DNA of 64,000 bases from Lachnospiraceae bacterium EP-SM-12S-S03 (GCA_020540725.1 JAJBSL010000002.1:100857-164856), one strand, 5' to 3'; positions 26,501 through 36,810 are shown, counted from the stretch's first letter. Notes: generated by a model not told the origin, from the letters alone. Translations and numbers: made by a program.

Positions 26501-29500
26501 ACTCAGGTCTTTGGGCTGTACCCGATTTAACGCCTCTACATTTGGTCGATATAATTCCGAACTCTCAGCAGCAAACATTGCCTCTTTTAACTTTTCCCTG
26601 ACATTTCCGGACAAATATTCATCTTCCGATACAAACGTCGGCTCTTTTCCCGACAGATCCGGAAGACGGAAAATCACGCCCTCCAGTTCCTTTTCAATCT
26701 CCTCTGCGCTCTTTCCAGTCAAGGTGCACATATATTCCATATCCACACGCGCATGTTCTGACAGCGACAGAGACAAGGCTTCGCTGGCTGTATCTACCCG
26801 TGTAACGGTTTGATGCGGCTTGATCGTACGCTTGGTAAACATATCCGCTTTCCGTTCTAATGTTCCATCCTCTGCCACAATTTCAAGAGAACACAAAAGC
26901 GGGTAGCTGTTGTCCTCCGAAAACACAAGACTGTTTGCTCTGGAATTTAATAATCCATATCTGCTTTGAAACTGGTCATACAAACGATTCAATTTTCTTT
27001 GCTGGTCTGCAATGACTTCATCTGAATATTCTTCCATCTGATATGCAATCAGTTCCCGTACACAATCCCGGATGGCGATCATACCTTTTACCCGGTTTTC
27101 TCCGGTTATAGATAATTCCACCGGACGCATCCTGCTGTTTTCCCGGTAATAAATTTTCCCATCCCGTAACGCATACGAAAAATTTGCCACATCCGGCTCT
27201 GCCGGAATGGAATGATCTTCTGTCTCTACTAGTTCTTCTACTTCATACTCTGTAATCTGTGCAGAAATATTTTGGATCGCTTCTGAAAGCATTTCTCCCA
27301 AATCGGCATCTGCAAATGGTTTACAGACAAGCTGCGGTCCATATGCACCGGATACAATCTCCAATTTCCCCAAAACCATCTCCGGATGCTCCTGAAAATA
27401 CGGATTGATACAGACGATTCGATGCTTCGTTTCTCCATTTTCATTTGTAAAATCATTTCGCTGAAGAACATTTACGTCCACCCATGCCGGCAGTTCTGTA
27501 CTTCTAGGATTCTCTTTCTTCTGCAAAAACAGAATATCCGTGTTGACGATAGTTCCTGCATTTTCCAAAAAAGTATTGTTCGGAAGACGAATCGCTCCCA
27601 GCAGGTCACATCGCTCTGCGATATACTTCCGTACCCGGTTATCTCGTTTGTCCATTGTGCCGCCGCTGATTCCGTTAGATGTTATCAGCGCAAGAACGCC
27701 GCCCGGTCTTGTTTTATCAATAGACTTTGCTATAAAGTAATCATGGATCAAAAAGTTTAAGGAATCATACCGCTTATCTAAAACTTTATAATTGGCAAAA
27801 GGCACATTTCCAACGACCACATCAAAGAAACTGTCCGGCAGGTTTGTCTCCTCATATCCTTGTACTGCAATCGCAGATTTCTGATATAACTGCCTCGCAA
27901 TTCTTCCAGAAATAGAGTCAATTTCCACTCCATAGATGTTACAGTCAGATAAATGCTCCGGTTTCATCCCGATAAAATTTCCAATTCCACAAGACGGCTC
28001 CAAAATGTTTCCGGATTGTACTCCCATATTCTCTAATGCCTGATAAATGGAACGAATCACAATCGGCGGCGTATAGAAAGCAGTCATGGTCGATTCCCTT
28101 GCTGCCCGATATTCTTCCTCTGTCAGAATACTCTTCAGTTCCACATATTCACGATTCCATGCGGAAACAGACACATCAAACGCATCCGCTAATCCGCCCC
28201 AGCCAACATAACCAGATAAAATCTGCTGTTCTTCTCTTGTCGCATAGCGATTCTGTGCTTCGCATTGTTTCAGCACCTGAATGGCTTTCACATTTGCCCG
28301 GAACTTTTCTCTTGCAGTTCCCCTTCCAAGCGCATCGTCTGTGATCTGAAACTGAAGTCGTTGGGACTGTGGAATTTCCGGATGGAGATCAAAAGAATCC
28401 TTCCTTCTCGGCGTGGCTTTTTCCCACGCCGGAGATAAGTCCTGAGCGGTTTCTTTTTCGGCTGGTAAATCCGGTTCTTGCAAAGAGATCTCTTCTGTCC
28501 CTTTCCCTTTCTTCAAAGAATCATTTGCCGGATTTTCTCGCAGTTTCCGCTCAAACTCTTCTCGTGGCATTTCCTCTGTGAAAATCGGATACTTCTGATT
28601 ACGCAGGCGAACTACATCCTCAGAAATGGAAAGAATCTCATATTCATCCACTCCGATATATACAAGCGTATCTGTCTGTAACTCATAGAGTTCTTCCTGA
28701 TCCGGCGCTAAATCTTCTGTATTCTCTTCCGCTTTTTCCGTTTCTTCCTCTATATGCTCAAGGGAAGGAATCGGCTCTAGCATAGAAAGTGGAACCGTTT
28801 CTTTTTCGGCTGGTATCGGTGTAAACAAACTGAAAACACCATCCCGGAACTCGCACACATCCCGATATGTCTTCTGCATAGACGCATACTTCCGATCAAA
28901 ATCTGCGGTATTGGCAAGAATAGCAGACATTTCTTCCGCCAGTTGTTCCACACGTTTTTTCTCTTCCAGCTGTGGTCGTATCTGCCGGACTGCTTCGTCA
29001 TACACCGCTCCGCGCTCATATGGTCGTATCACCTCTTCCGGCTGATCAGAATAAAAATGATAGATTTCTCTAGTAAGAATGTGTTTCTCATATTCTGGAA
29101 GATATTCCAGTTCTTTCGCTGTCATATACCGTTCAGCAGCTATCAGCTCTTCAATCCGTTTCGCTACCTGCGACCATTTCAATAAAAGTTGAGGTGCTCC
29201 CTCCTGATATCCTCTGCTCAGCTTTAATCCTTTTGCACTATGCTCTTCGCTGATTCCCGTCCCACTTAAAATTGGAGACCGTCCGCCCATTCCATACTCT
29301 TCTTTCAGAAACTCTTCTTGCTCTCTCCTGCTATGCCCCTGCAAAAAATAAGAGTAAATGCGGAACTTTCCATGCTGGATTCCGCTCCCGCTTCGCAGCA
29401 CATAATCTACCATTTCCTGTGAAAAAGAAAAAGCAGAGGTCTTTTCCTCTGCCAAATCTTGTAAAAATTCAAATTGTCCATCCACGGTTCGTAAGGGTTC

Positions 29501-31075
29501 TGTCTGATCCCGCAGTTCCCCAAGCAGCCGCATGCCCTCAAAATAATCCGCAATCACACTCCAGTCATAATAACTTTGCGCAGTACGAGAAGAAACGCTT
29601 CCTTCCCATAGATGTAACACATTCTGATAGGTTTTATAACCAACTGTTCTGCCATCTTGCAATGTCAACTCTGTCGGTTCATTATTAAAAATATTCTTGA
29701 TATAGTCTCTGCGTCTTTCCCGATCGTCTTCCCATTCAAAAAATGCACGGATTTCTGCTTTCTTCGCTTTCAAATAAGGTGTGGTAAGCAAAAGTTCTTT
29801 GATATCTTGATCCCGATGAAAAAATGGAAGGCTTTTATCTTCCTTACTTCTGTCATACCATGCTAACGGTTGATCAATTCTGTCCTCACGATCTCCTCCG
29901 CTGACTGCCGGATGTTGTTCACCATTCCTACCCATTGCATCGGATCGCTGGCTTTCATCTCTTCCGTCACGTTCTGTGCTTTCATCATCTCTGTTACCAG
30001 CTGTTCCATCCTGCTCTGTGCTGTTTCCTGTATCTCTTTCAAATGCCGGCTCAGTTTCCCTTGCGTCAGAAGATTCAGATAAATTCCGTAACGGTGTTCT
30101 TTCAGATAATTCAGACGAAGGGAGCCATATTTCCCAATGTGTACTTCCGGTTCGTCCGGTACGGTCAGATTCGGTAACAGATAATCGCCCTGCCTGCTGT
30201 ATGTCACGCTTCTCATGTGCAAAACTCCTTTCTCTTTCGGCTGTTTTCCTGCCTTTTTCTTCAGTATAAGAAACGTTTTCTGTTTGTGCAAAGGTGCGAT
30301 CATTCCGTTTCTGTTCCTGTTGTAATGTTCGGATGGTATCGGATATCTCCGCTAACGCCATCTCTGCCACATCACTGGTAGCAGTTCCAAATAAGTTGAC
30401 AAGCTCTGGTGTATGAAAATCCCGGATATTGCGAAAATCTTCTTTTTCCAGATATAACTCAGAGTCGATCCCACACCGAACCATTAACATGTATGCAATA
30501 CTGTTTGACAACAGTTTTCTCGTTTCTACCTCTACACTATACGCATCCAGTTCTTCTAAGAAGCTGTCTTGTCTGTATGCAAGAATATCCGGCATATAAT
30601 CCAACAGGTTATCTTCCGCCGCATGCTGTGCTGCCTGCAAAATCACCTCTGCAAATTCTGTCACATCCTCTGATACCCGGAATGCATTGCGGAGCGTTTC
30701 CTGAACTGCTCCCCGGTTTTCTTCTGTAATTTCCCACAAAGGAACTGGGCGAACCAAACGCTTGTATTTTCCTTCTGACGTATCCGTGACGTCAAAATAA
30801 TATTTCAGCTTTGTGGTACTTCCACTTTTGTCAAATACAGCAATCGCTTTGGAATCATGTTTTACCCACCGTCCAAACTTCCGATTCCAGTCTTCCATTC
30901 CCAGAACTGCGGACGCCTCCGGTCTCTGCAAATAAACAAGAAGCTGTTCATCAAAGGGCAGCCGGAAATTCCGGCAGGCAGAATTTAAAAAGTGAAGCCA
31001 TTGTTCTGCGGTTGCTGTTACTTCTTTGATTCCTTCCGCATACAACTCTGTAATCAAATCATATTTCTTCGCCAT
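23531..31075 (-). CDS. Giant SNF2-type helicase with N6-DNA methylase domain
   Basis: This 2514-residue protein is typical of Tn1549-like elements. Residues 1-130 resemble an ArdC/LtrC-like ssDNA-binding region (FDEQLLVYLQRPEA), followed by a long charged, low-complexity segment (about 280-430). A Rossmann methylase domain has AdoMet motif ILEPSCGIGNFIG near 1023 and the catalytic-type tetrad NVPF near 1092. Then comes a SNF2 helicase core with Walker A VVGAGKTYT near 1712, the DEAD-like VDEADS near 1875, FATGTPISNS, and motif VI QRAGRTVRQGN near 2205. It probably protects or remodels incoming ICE DNA. The start ATG overlaps a small upstream frame. No frameshift was seen over 7.5 kb, so it is presumably functional. 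Confidence 0.93.
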   Translation of the reverse strand: MAKKYDLITELYAEGIKEVTATAEQWLHFLNSACRNFRLPFDEQLLVYLQRPEASAVLGMEDWNRKFGRWVKHDSKAIAVFDKSGSTTKLKYYFDVTDTSEGKYKRLVRPVPLWEITEENRGAVQETLRNAFRVSEDVTEFAEVILQAAQHAAEDNLLDYMPDILAYRQDSFLEELDAYSVEVETRKLLSNSIAYMLMVRCGIDSELYLEKEDFRNIRDFHTPELVNLFGTATSDVAEMALAEISDTIRTLQQEQKRNDRTFAQTENVSYTEEKGRKTAERERSFAHEKRDIQQAGRLSVTESDRTGRTGSTHWEIWLPSSELSERTPLRNLSESSDARETEPAFERDTGNSTEQDGTAGNRDDESTERDGRDESQRSDAMGRNGEQHPAVSGGDREDRIDQPLAWYDRSKEDKSLPFFHRDQDIKELLLTTPYLKAKKAEIRAFFEWEDDRERRRDYIKNIFNNEPTELTLQDGRTVGYKTYQNVLHLWEGSVSSRTAQSYYDWSVIADYFEGMRLLGELRDQTEPLRTVDGQFEFLQDLAEEKTSAFSFSQEMVDYVLRSGSGIQHGKFRIYSYFLQGHSRREQEEFLKEEYGMGGRSPILSGTGISEEHSAKGLKLSRGYQEGAPQLLLKWSQVAKRIEELIAAERYMTAKELEYLPEYEKHILTREIYHFYSDQPEEVIRPYERGAVYDEAVRQIRPQLEEKKRVEQLAEEMSAILANTADFDRKYASMQKTYRDVCEFRDGVFSLFTPIPAEKETVPLSMLEPIPSLEHIEEETEKAEENTEDLAPDQEELYELQTDTLVYIGVDEYEILSISEDVVRLRNQKYPIFTEEMPREEFERKLRENPANDSLKKGKGTEEISLQEPDLPAEKETAQDLSPAWEKATPRRKDSFDLHPEIPQSQRLQFQITDDALGRGTAREKFRANVKAIQVLKQCEAQNRYATREEQQILSGYVGWGGLADAFDVSVSAWNREYVELKSILTEEEYRAARESTMTAFYTPPIVIRSIYQALENMGVQSGNILEPSCGIGNFIGMKPEHLSDCNIYGVEIDSISGRIARQLYQKSAIAVQGYEETNLPDSFFDVVVGNVPFANYKVLDKRYDSLNFLIHDYFIAKSIDKTRPGGVLALITSNGISGGTMDKRDNRVRKYIAERCDLLGAIRLPNNTFLENAGTIVNTDILFLQKKENPRSTELPAWVDVNVLQRNDFTNENGETKHRIVCINPYFQEHPEMVLGKLEIVSGAYGPQLVCKPFADADLGEMLSEAIQNISAQITEYEVEELVETEDHSIPAEPDVANFSYALRDGKIYYRENSRMRPVELSITGENRVKGMIAIRDCVRELIAYQMEEYSDEVIADQQRKLNRLYDQFQSRYGLLNSRANSLVFSEDNSYPLLCSLEIVAEDGTLERKADMFTKRTIKPHQTVTRVDTASEALSLSLSEHARVDMEYMCTLTGKSAEEIEKELEGVIFRLPDLSGKEPTFVSEDEYLSGNVREKLKEAMFAAESSELYRPNVEALNRVQPKDLSASEINVRLGATWIPPEDIKDFMFELLQTPNYCQWKMNVRFVPVTGEWYIEGKSIDKGNVKANSTYGTHRVNAYRILEDTLNLRDVRVYDYVEDEAGRKKPILNKKETAIAQGKQDLIKQEFLNWIWKEPERRQRLTAYYNEKFNAIRPREYDGSHLNFYGMNPEIQLRQHQKNGVARIIYGGNTLLAYVVGAGKTYTMVAAAMECKRLGLCNKSMIVVPNHIIDQFAAEWLQLYPSANLLVATKKDFETKNRKKFCARIATSEIDAVIIGHSQFEKIPLSVERQCRMLQEQIQETVQGIQEAGRERGNRITVKRLEKMKKTLEARLKRLNDQSKKDDVVCFEELGIDRLFVDEADSYKNLYLYTKMRNVGGIAQTEAQKSSDMFMKTRYMDEVTGGRGVIFATGTPISNSMVELYTMQRYLQYNTLVEHNLQFFDAWASTFGETVTAIELAPEGTGYRLKTRFAKFYNLPELMMMFREVADIQTADMLNLPVPEAEYRVISVKPSDMQKEMVTELGERAERVRNGMVNPTEDNMLLITNEGRKLALDQRLVNEMLPDDENSKVNACVDEVYRFWYDTKEDKLTQLLFCDLSTPKKDGSFSVYNDVRDKLVSKGVPEKEIQFIHDANTEVRKKELFAKVRKGDVRILMGSTFKMGAGTNVQDLIIASHDLDCPWRPRDLEQRAGRTVRQGNKNKKVDIIRYVTEGTFDAYLYQVIENKQKIISQIMTSKNPVRAVEDVDATALSYAEIKALAAGNPFIKEKMDLDIQVSKLQLLKQSYLSQKYEMEDKVMTYFPQQIKQQEKWIAEYKEDLAHVKEYTPKDRETFPPMQIQGIVYADKKEAGQALIAACKAMKSPEPVVLGVYRGFGMELSYNTFSKEFVVELKGKRSYPVALGTDIYGNITRIDNEIEKIPDRLLHCQERLETLKEQLETAKQEVQKPFAQEEELQQKTARLGELNAMLDMDKKEHPILDVEPDESVEVVETKCKVLER

Positions 31076-31146
31076 AGCTTCAACCCTACCTTTTCTAATA
31101 CACGAATCTCTTGATCCGTTTCTGCTCTTATAACATAACGTGCCAT
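31054..31146 (-). CDS. Possible 30-residue leader peptide overlapping the giant gene
   Basis: The frame begins ATG at 31146-31144, after GAGGAAGG, encodes MARYVIRAETDQEIRV and ends in a basic tail KLWRRNMI. Its stop lies 22 bases inside the start of the helicase/methylase gene. Good ribosome site and overlap suggest translational coupling; the coding status is uncertain because of the short length. Confidence 0.4.
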   Translation of the reverse strand: MARYVIRAETDQEIRVLEKVGLKLWRRNMI

Positions 31147-31169
31147 TTCAAACACCTTCCTCTTGTTAC

Positions 31170-31397
31170 TTAATCCTCTGTTTTCTGTTCCTTATCTGTC
31201 CCCGCTAAAAAGCTAAAAACCTTATTCGCTTTTACTGCTTTTTGAATCTCATTGATCAGACTGATTTCTGCCACCGTGATTCCGGGTATGGATAAGATTT
31301 CATCCATTGTCATTGCAAGAACGGCTTTTTCGGTATCAAATCCCTCACTAATTAACTTAGACAGACATTTCACCGCTTTTTGATTGATTTGTGCCAT
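31170..31397 (-). CDS. Small helical protein (HhH-like), conserved in position
   Basis: This 75-residue protein has alternating helices and the segment MDEILSIPGITVAEISLINEI, which resembles a helix-hairpin-helix DNA-binding unit. An acidic tail follows. It stands between the surface protein gene and the giant helicase/methylase gene. I do not assign a family; a DNA-binding accessory role is a guess from the motif shape. Confidence 0.6.
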   Translation of the reverse strand: MAQINQKAVKCLSKLISEGFDTEKAVLAMTMDEILSIPGITVAEISLINEIQKAVKANKVFSFLAGTDKEQKTED

Positions 31398-31470
31398 ATA
31401 TCGATCATCTCCCTGCTTTCAAACAGGGGCAGATTACTCCGCCCCTGACATAACTTCTTTTATCTGTTTC

Positions 31471-34400
31471 TTATTTTTTCTTACGGTTTTCTCTTCGTTT
31501 CCAAATAGAAAAGCCTGCTACACTTGCTGCGGAAATACCCGCTACAATCAACCACAACATAGCCTGACTGCGATCCCCCGTTTTCGGTGCATCTGATTTT
31601 GGTGTTTCCGGTTTTGGCGGCAACTCTTTTTCCACAACTTTTACCGTCTGTCCCTGATCTTCCAGATCCTCATGTGCGGTTACTTCAATCTCGCCTTCTT
31701 CGCTTACAAGATACAGTTTTTCAAATACAACCAATTCCTTTCCCGCAAGTCCGGTTCCATCAAAAATAAAAGTCACATCCACCGTCCCCTTTGCTTCTTT
31801 CGCCTCAAAAACGGTTTCCGCTGTTACCTGCTTGTCCTGAATCAGCAATTCTTTTCCGGTCGTTTTGTCCATCAGCATGCCTGCCACTTTATATTGTTTT
31901 CCTGTTTCCAGATTTTCGTAGGCTACCGTGTCTACAAGCGTCACTTTCTCAGACTCCGTAACTTCCTGATCTCCATCAGTTCCATCTTTCGCTGTTGTAT
32001 GAATCTGCGGGAAATAAATACTCTGCTCCTGATCTTCGATATCGGTATGTGTTGCAACTTCTTTCTCCTGATAGGTGAGTGTTTCAAAGGCAACAATCGT
32101 TTTACCCTCTAAAGCGCTTCCATCAAACACAAAAGTAAGTTCCACGGTTCCTTCTGCTTTTTCCGGTGTAAATACGGTCTCCGCAGTCACGTTCTTTCCA
32201 TCCACCAACAGTTCTTCTCCGGTTTCCTTATCCATAAGCACACCGGAAACTTTGTACTCTTTCCCTGGAACCAAATTCTGATAAGAAACCGTATCTACAA
32301 TCGTTACTTCCTCATCTGCTTTCGATACATGACTATTCGTCTCTGTATCTTTTGCGGTTGTACCGATTTCCGGGAAATAAATGGTCTGCCCCTCATCCGA
32401 AAGATCTGCATGTACCGCAATCTCTTTTTCTTTCCATAATAAGGATTCAAATACAACAACTGTCTTCCCTTTCAGCACATTTCCATCAAATGTGAAGGTT
32501 ACATCTACCGTCCCATCTGCATTCTCCGGTGTAAATACCGCCTCGGAAGTAGCCGGTTTTCCATCTACTTCTACCGGTTTCTCTGTCTCCTTATCCATCA
32601 AAGTTCCAACTACCTGATATTCTTGTCCCGGTAGCAGATTCTGATATGCCACGGTATCAATCAGCGTCACCTTTTCCCCTGCATGCGCGAAATTCTCCCC
32701 GGTTGCCTCATCCTTCGCAGTTGTTCCAATTTCCGGGAAATGAATGGTCTGGTCTTCATCGGAAAGATCCGCATGTACTGCCAGTTTTAAATCTTCCTGA
32801 TACAGTTCTTCAAATACAACTACGGTTTTCCCTTTCAAGGAAACACCGTCAAACGTAAATGTTACAGTTACCGTTCCGCTGCTCTTCTTTGCTTTAAACG
32901 TTTTCTCTGCTGTCACAGGCTTCCCATCAATCAGAATCGGTTCCCCTGTTTTCTGATCCATCAGCGTTCCAATCAACTGATATTCCTGCCCTTTCTTCAA
33001 GCCCTCATATTCCACGGTATCCACAAGCGTCACCTTTTCATCCGGCTTGGAAATATGAGACTCCGTTTCCTGATCCAGCGCAGTTGTCCCGATTTCAATC
33101 TGATCATCCGTCAATGTCCCAAGCGGTACAGTAATGGAATCTTTATAAATTGTGACTTCGATTTTTAAAAGATTCATGCCCTCATTTGCTTCACATCTCT
33201 GTTCTTCCAATAGATAGGTGTCATAGGGAAGTGCTCCTCTGCTGTCATCTACCGGTTCGTTTCCAAACCAGATTCCATCGGCAGAAGATTCTCCTTGATT
33301 CGTATTCTGTGAATGTTTTACCCACTCGGAAGATGTGCTGGCATATCCATTTTTGTCTGTCACAAGGGTGTGGCTCTCACCAGTTGTCTTTGAGGTAATC
33401 GTAAATGGAACATTTGCAAGTCGGTTCAGTTCTCCGTCTCCCACTTTTACAAATTCCAAATCTCCACGATACACCTGCTCCGGAACGGATGCTGCTTGAT
33501 AACAGAAAACTGTCTCTGCTTTCCCGTCCCCGGTAATCTTCTGAACGAAAATCTCCGGATTGATCAGATAGCCTTCCGGCGCCTTTGTCTCCTGCACCGT
33601 TACTGTTCCAAGCGGCAGACATGGAGTCGCTCCATCCATCTGATAATAAAATTCATCCCCGGAAAGAAGATATTCTTTTGTAAATTTTATTTTCCCTTCC
33701 TGATCTGTCTGAAATACCCACGTTCTCTCCGCTGTCTTTCCCGCCTCTTCTGGATTACTGTCCATCTGCTCTTTAAAATATTTTACCGTAAACTCTGCAT
33801 GTTCCAAAGATGCGGCTCCCTGCGGTTCATTCTTCTGTGTCTCAGAATCTATTTTCTGAAGCACAATATCTATCGGGTTGTTTTGCGGAACTTCCTGCAC
33901 CTTTAACGTCGCAGTTACATCTGACTCAACTGACACATCATATCCATTGGCATCAATCGCAAATCCGGGACTAGCTTCGATTTCACGCACCGTATAACTG
34001 CCCTCTTCCAATTCCCCGGACTTTGCATACCCATTCTCATCCGTTGTAAGCACTGCAACCTGCGTCTCTCCCTGATAAATACCATACTTTGCACCTTTCA
34101 GACTGTAATTTCCATTTCCATCTGAAATACTGCCATTTGCTGAACTCTTATACAGCTCAATCCAGCCATACGGTTTTTCATACCAGCTTCCTGCAACAGT
34201 CTGATGATCTGCCGCCGGAAGAATAAAGGCACGGAACGATTTTGGCGGTTCCGGCAGGGAATTGATCACACCTACGACTTCCTTTGTCTTGTCAATAAAA
34301 TTTTGCGGTGCGCCATAAAATGCCCCACCTGCATCATTATAGTTATCATAGATATAGGCAACCGTCAGATGTCCGATCACATACGCATCCGTATCAGACC

Positions 34401-34748
34401 ATCCATGAAAACACTGGTCTCTTGTAATCGTTTCGTAGCCATATCCACCATTCAGATAATACAATGCCTTGCGGATTGGTGAGTCCTGCGGAAGTAAATT
34501 ATACTCATACTCTCCCGCCTCCGGCGTTTTCTTCAAAGGTTCCAAACAGTAAGCTGTGTTTTCCCCATCAAACGTCATCCTTGTTGTATAATAATCTCCA
34601 TACGCAATGTTTCTCCGGAATTAAAATGCAGCGTTCCGTCCGCTGCAAATGCGGTAGTTACTGATGTTCCGAATGCTGTCAGCATTGTCAAAACACCTAA
34701 CATAAATGCCAGCACTCTTCGGCTGTTTCTTTTGAATTTCTTTCTCAT
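31471..34748 (-). pseudogene. Cna/VaFE-repeat cell-wall-anchored surface protein, frameshifted
   Basis: Read as one gene, this would be an adhesin of about 1,090 residues. It starts at 34748 after AAAGGATTT with a signal peptide (MRKKFKRNSRRVLAFMLGVL, cleavage near TAFAAD). A Cys-containing N-terminal region, Cna-B-like domains and four VaFE repeats follow. The C-terminus has a sorting signal APKTGD, a hydrophobic helix and the basic tail KRRENRKKK. The frame breaks near 34601-34611: the first 57-codon frame stops at 34575-34577, and the remaining 1,035 codons are open from an ATG at 34578 that overlaps this stop. One missing base restores a continuous protein. Without the signal peptide the main part could not reach the wall. 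No sortase gene is seen in the window. Confidence 0.8.
31636..33093 (-). repeat. Four tandem VaFE-type repeats within the surface protein gene
   Basis: Repeats start at about 33093, 32730, 32367 and 32004. The first three are each exactly 363 bp (121 codons) and the last slightly longer. Each encodes an IGTTA or IHTTA opening, a KVTLVDTV strand, G(T/V)LMDK, TFIFDG-like and VVFE elements. The exact period suggests expansion by unequal recombination, with later divergence between copies. Confidence 0.9.
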
Positions 34749-34773
34749 AGTCTAAATCCTTTCATAAAAAAAT

Positions 34774-34790
34774 CCCCACAAACTGCGGGG
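34774..34790 (-). terminator. Terminator or attenuator before the surface protein gene
   Basis: On the minus strand CCCC-GCAGTTTGT-GGGG is followed by ATTTTTTT only about 20 bases before the surface-protein ATG. It can end parB transcription or attenuate the surface-protein transcript. The rest of the 240-bp gap between this gene and parB shows only a TTACCAGC direct repeat (two copies 12 bp apart, about 34880-34902). Confidence 0.65.
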
Positions 34791-34987
34791 TATTTCCTGT
34801 TTCTCTCTCACTTTTAACTTGCTCCAAATCTACTACAACTGTTGGAAATTGTGGATAGCCACATTCCCCTTATTCTTTTTTCGGCTGGTAAACTGCTGGT
34901 AATCTTGAGGGGGTAGGGTGTGGGAAGGGGGAACAAAAAGAAAAAGGCTGTCCAGATGCGGGGACATGTTTCCCAAAATGGCAAGCC

Positions 34988-35947
34988 TTATCGTTCTAAA
35001 CTGCGTTCCCGTTTTCGATACAGCTCCAACGCTTTCACAATCGTATCCTCAATCTGCTTTTCCGTTGCTTTCGGTGGAAAATATTTCTGTATCCGCTCTC
35101 TCGGCATCCGAAACTGCTCCTTTTGATTTCCCTTTTCCTCTGTCAAGATTGAAAAAATCACATTTTCATCCAACCGTCCCTCTTCCGATAACTTCCGCAG
35201 TTTAATTGCCTGCGCATGACTCGGCGTACAGTCTTCCGATTCTATCGTTTCATATAAATCTGACTGTTCCTCTTCTGACAGATACGATAACTCCACCGCC
35301 GGACGCAAAGCAATCTGCAACTTATCTTTTTCCTTTAGTACAGAATTATCCACTAACTCTAACAACTCCGGGATAAGATTTGTTAAACGGATAAAACGAC
35401 GGATTTGGTCTTGACTTTCTCCTACTTGTTCTCCTAATATCTGTCTTGATGTCTTTCCCCTTAAATCCTGTGCCACTGGCACATAATTTTTATTTGGTCT
35501 TCCTGCCTGACGTTTCATGGCATCCAGTTTCATTTTATAGGCAAACGCTTTTTCTGATGGCAATATCTTCTCTCGCTGTAAGTTGGAGTCAACCATGAGA
35601 ATAGTCGATTCTTCATCGGAAAGATTTCTTACAATACATGGAATTTCTGTTTTTTCTGCCAGTTCACTTGCATATCTTCTCCGATGCCCGGCAATCATTT
35701 CATAGCTGCCATCGTCCTTTGGTCTGACGATCACCGGCGAAAGAACACCATACTGTTTTACACTTTCCACCAGATTCGCCATTTCCTCATCCATTCGGAT
35801 TTTAAACGGATGATTCGGAAAATCACAGATCTCTTCAATAGAAATTTCCATAATCATTTCCCGTTTCGCTTCATCTCGTTCCTCCTGCGTACTGAACAAA
35901 TCATCGGCTGAGGGAAGATTGAAGTTGATTTCTCTGCCTTTCGCCAT
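34988..35947 (-). CDS. parB: ParB-family partition protein
   Basis: This 319-residue protein has the ParB/Spo0J N-terminal domain at about 35-130, with HPFKIRMDEEMANLVESVK, GVLSPVIVRP and the ParB motif AGHRRRYASELA. A helix-turn-helix at about 170-200 includes SRQILGEQVGESQDQIRRF. Together with ParA it would stabilise the excised circular form of the element. The start at 35947 has a strong AAGGAGGTGG and overlaps the parA stop by 47 bp. Confidence 0.95.
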   Translation of the reverse strand: MAKGREINFNLPSADDLFSTQEERDEAKREMIMEISIEEICDFPNHPFKIRMDEEMANLVESVKQYGVLSPVIVRPKDDGSYEMIAGHRRRYASELAEKTEIPCIVRNLSDEESTILMVDSNLQREKILPSEKAFAYKMKLDAMKRQAGRPNKNYVPVAQDLRGKTSRQILGEQVGESQDQIRRFIRLTNLIPELLELVDNSVLKEKDKLQIALRPAVELSYLSEEEQSDLYETIESEDCTPSHAQAIKLRKLSEEGRLDENVIFSILTEEKGNQKEQFRMPRERIQKYFPPKATEKQIEDTIVKALELYRKRERSLER

Positions 35948-36731
35948 CCCGAACCACCTCCTTTGTAAAGGCTTGATATGCTTTCGCTACCGTGCTGTCC
36001 TTGTCATAACTGTAAATACTCTTGCCGGCGGCGCTTGTCTCTGCTGCCTTTACTGCAACCGGAATTACAGTCTGATACACTTTGATAAATTTTCCATAGT
36101 TTTCTTTCAGGCTGTTCTCTGTGGCACGGGCAAGATTTGTCCGCATATCCGCAAGCGTAAGCAGCACTCCATCTACTTTCAAAGACGGATTGATTTGGCG
36201 TTGTACCTTTTTAATCGTCTGCATTAACTGCGTCATTCCCTTTAAAGGCAGATAATGCGCCTGAACCGGCACAATCACGCTGTCTGCTGCCGCTAATGCG
36301 TTGATTGTCAGCATTCCCAAACTTGGCATACAATCAATCAGAACATAGTCATAAGATTTCTTTAACGTTTCCAGATACGTTTTCAATGTTGTTTCCCTGC
36401 TCATTGCATTTACGAGCAACATTTCCATTCCTGACAATTCAATATTTGCTGGAATTAAATCAACGCCTTCCGCATGGTGCAGCATTCCTTCATCCGGTTT
36501 TATACTCTTATCCCGGATAATACTTTCCATGTGTGTTGCAAGTGTTACCGGAAGATTATCCTGATCTGCCCAACCTAATGATGTGGTCAAATCTCCCTGC
36601 GGATCAGCATCTACTAAAAGCACCTTTTTCCCTTCATTTGCCAATCCCACTCCAAGATTTACCGTTGTCGTTGTTTTCCCTGTGCCTCCTTTCTGATTCG
36701 CAATCGCAATTACTTTACACTTTGATGTCAT
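35901..36731 (-). CDS. parA: ParA-family ATPase
   Basis: This 276-residue ParA/Soj ATPase has the deviant Walker A NQKGGTGKTTTTVNLG at about residues 12-27, Walker A' DADPQGDLT near 47 and Walker B YVLIDCMPSLGML near 125. The ATG at 36731 follows AAGGAGG at ten bases; longer in-frame extension upstream reads through the terminator at 36811-36845 and is rejected. It heads the ICE backbone and works with ParB. Confidence 0.95.
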   Translation of the reverse strand: MTSKCKVIAIANQKGGTGKTTTTVNLGVGLANEGKKVLLVDADPQGDLTTSLGWADQDNLPVTLATHMESIIRDKSIKPDEGMLHHAEGVDLIPANIELSGMEMLLVNAMSRETTLKTYLETLKKSYDYVLIDCMPSLGMLTINALAAADSVIVPVQAHYLPLKGMTQLMQTIKKVQRQINPSLKVDGVLLTLADMRTNLARATENSLKENYGKFIKVYQTVIPVAVKAAETSAAGKSIYSYDKDSTVAKAYQAFTKEVVRDGERQRNQLQSSLSR

Positions 36732-36810
36732 CCTCTGACTTCCTCCTTTCTTCTCAAATTTAATAGCCACTCCTTTGTGGGGAATGGCTATGTATGGAAA
36801 TTTAGGCATA

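Noticed and set aside
31636..33093. Regular 363-bp spacing that could suggest an array
   Set aside because: It is protein-coding VaFE repeat DNA in an open frame; units are too long for CRISPR and no cas genes are present.
28440..34895. TTTTTCGGCTGGTA word seen at about 28453, 28803 and 34879
   Set aside because: Two copies encode the PAEKET linker of the giant protein and the third is in the gap before the surface protein gene; too short and without further structure to call a mobile repeat.
34880..34902. TTACCAGC direct repeat as a parS site
   Set aside because: Two short copies, not palindromic as parS usually is; kept only as a remark in the terminator entry.
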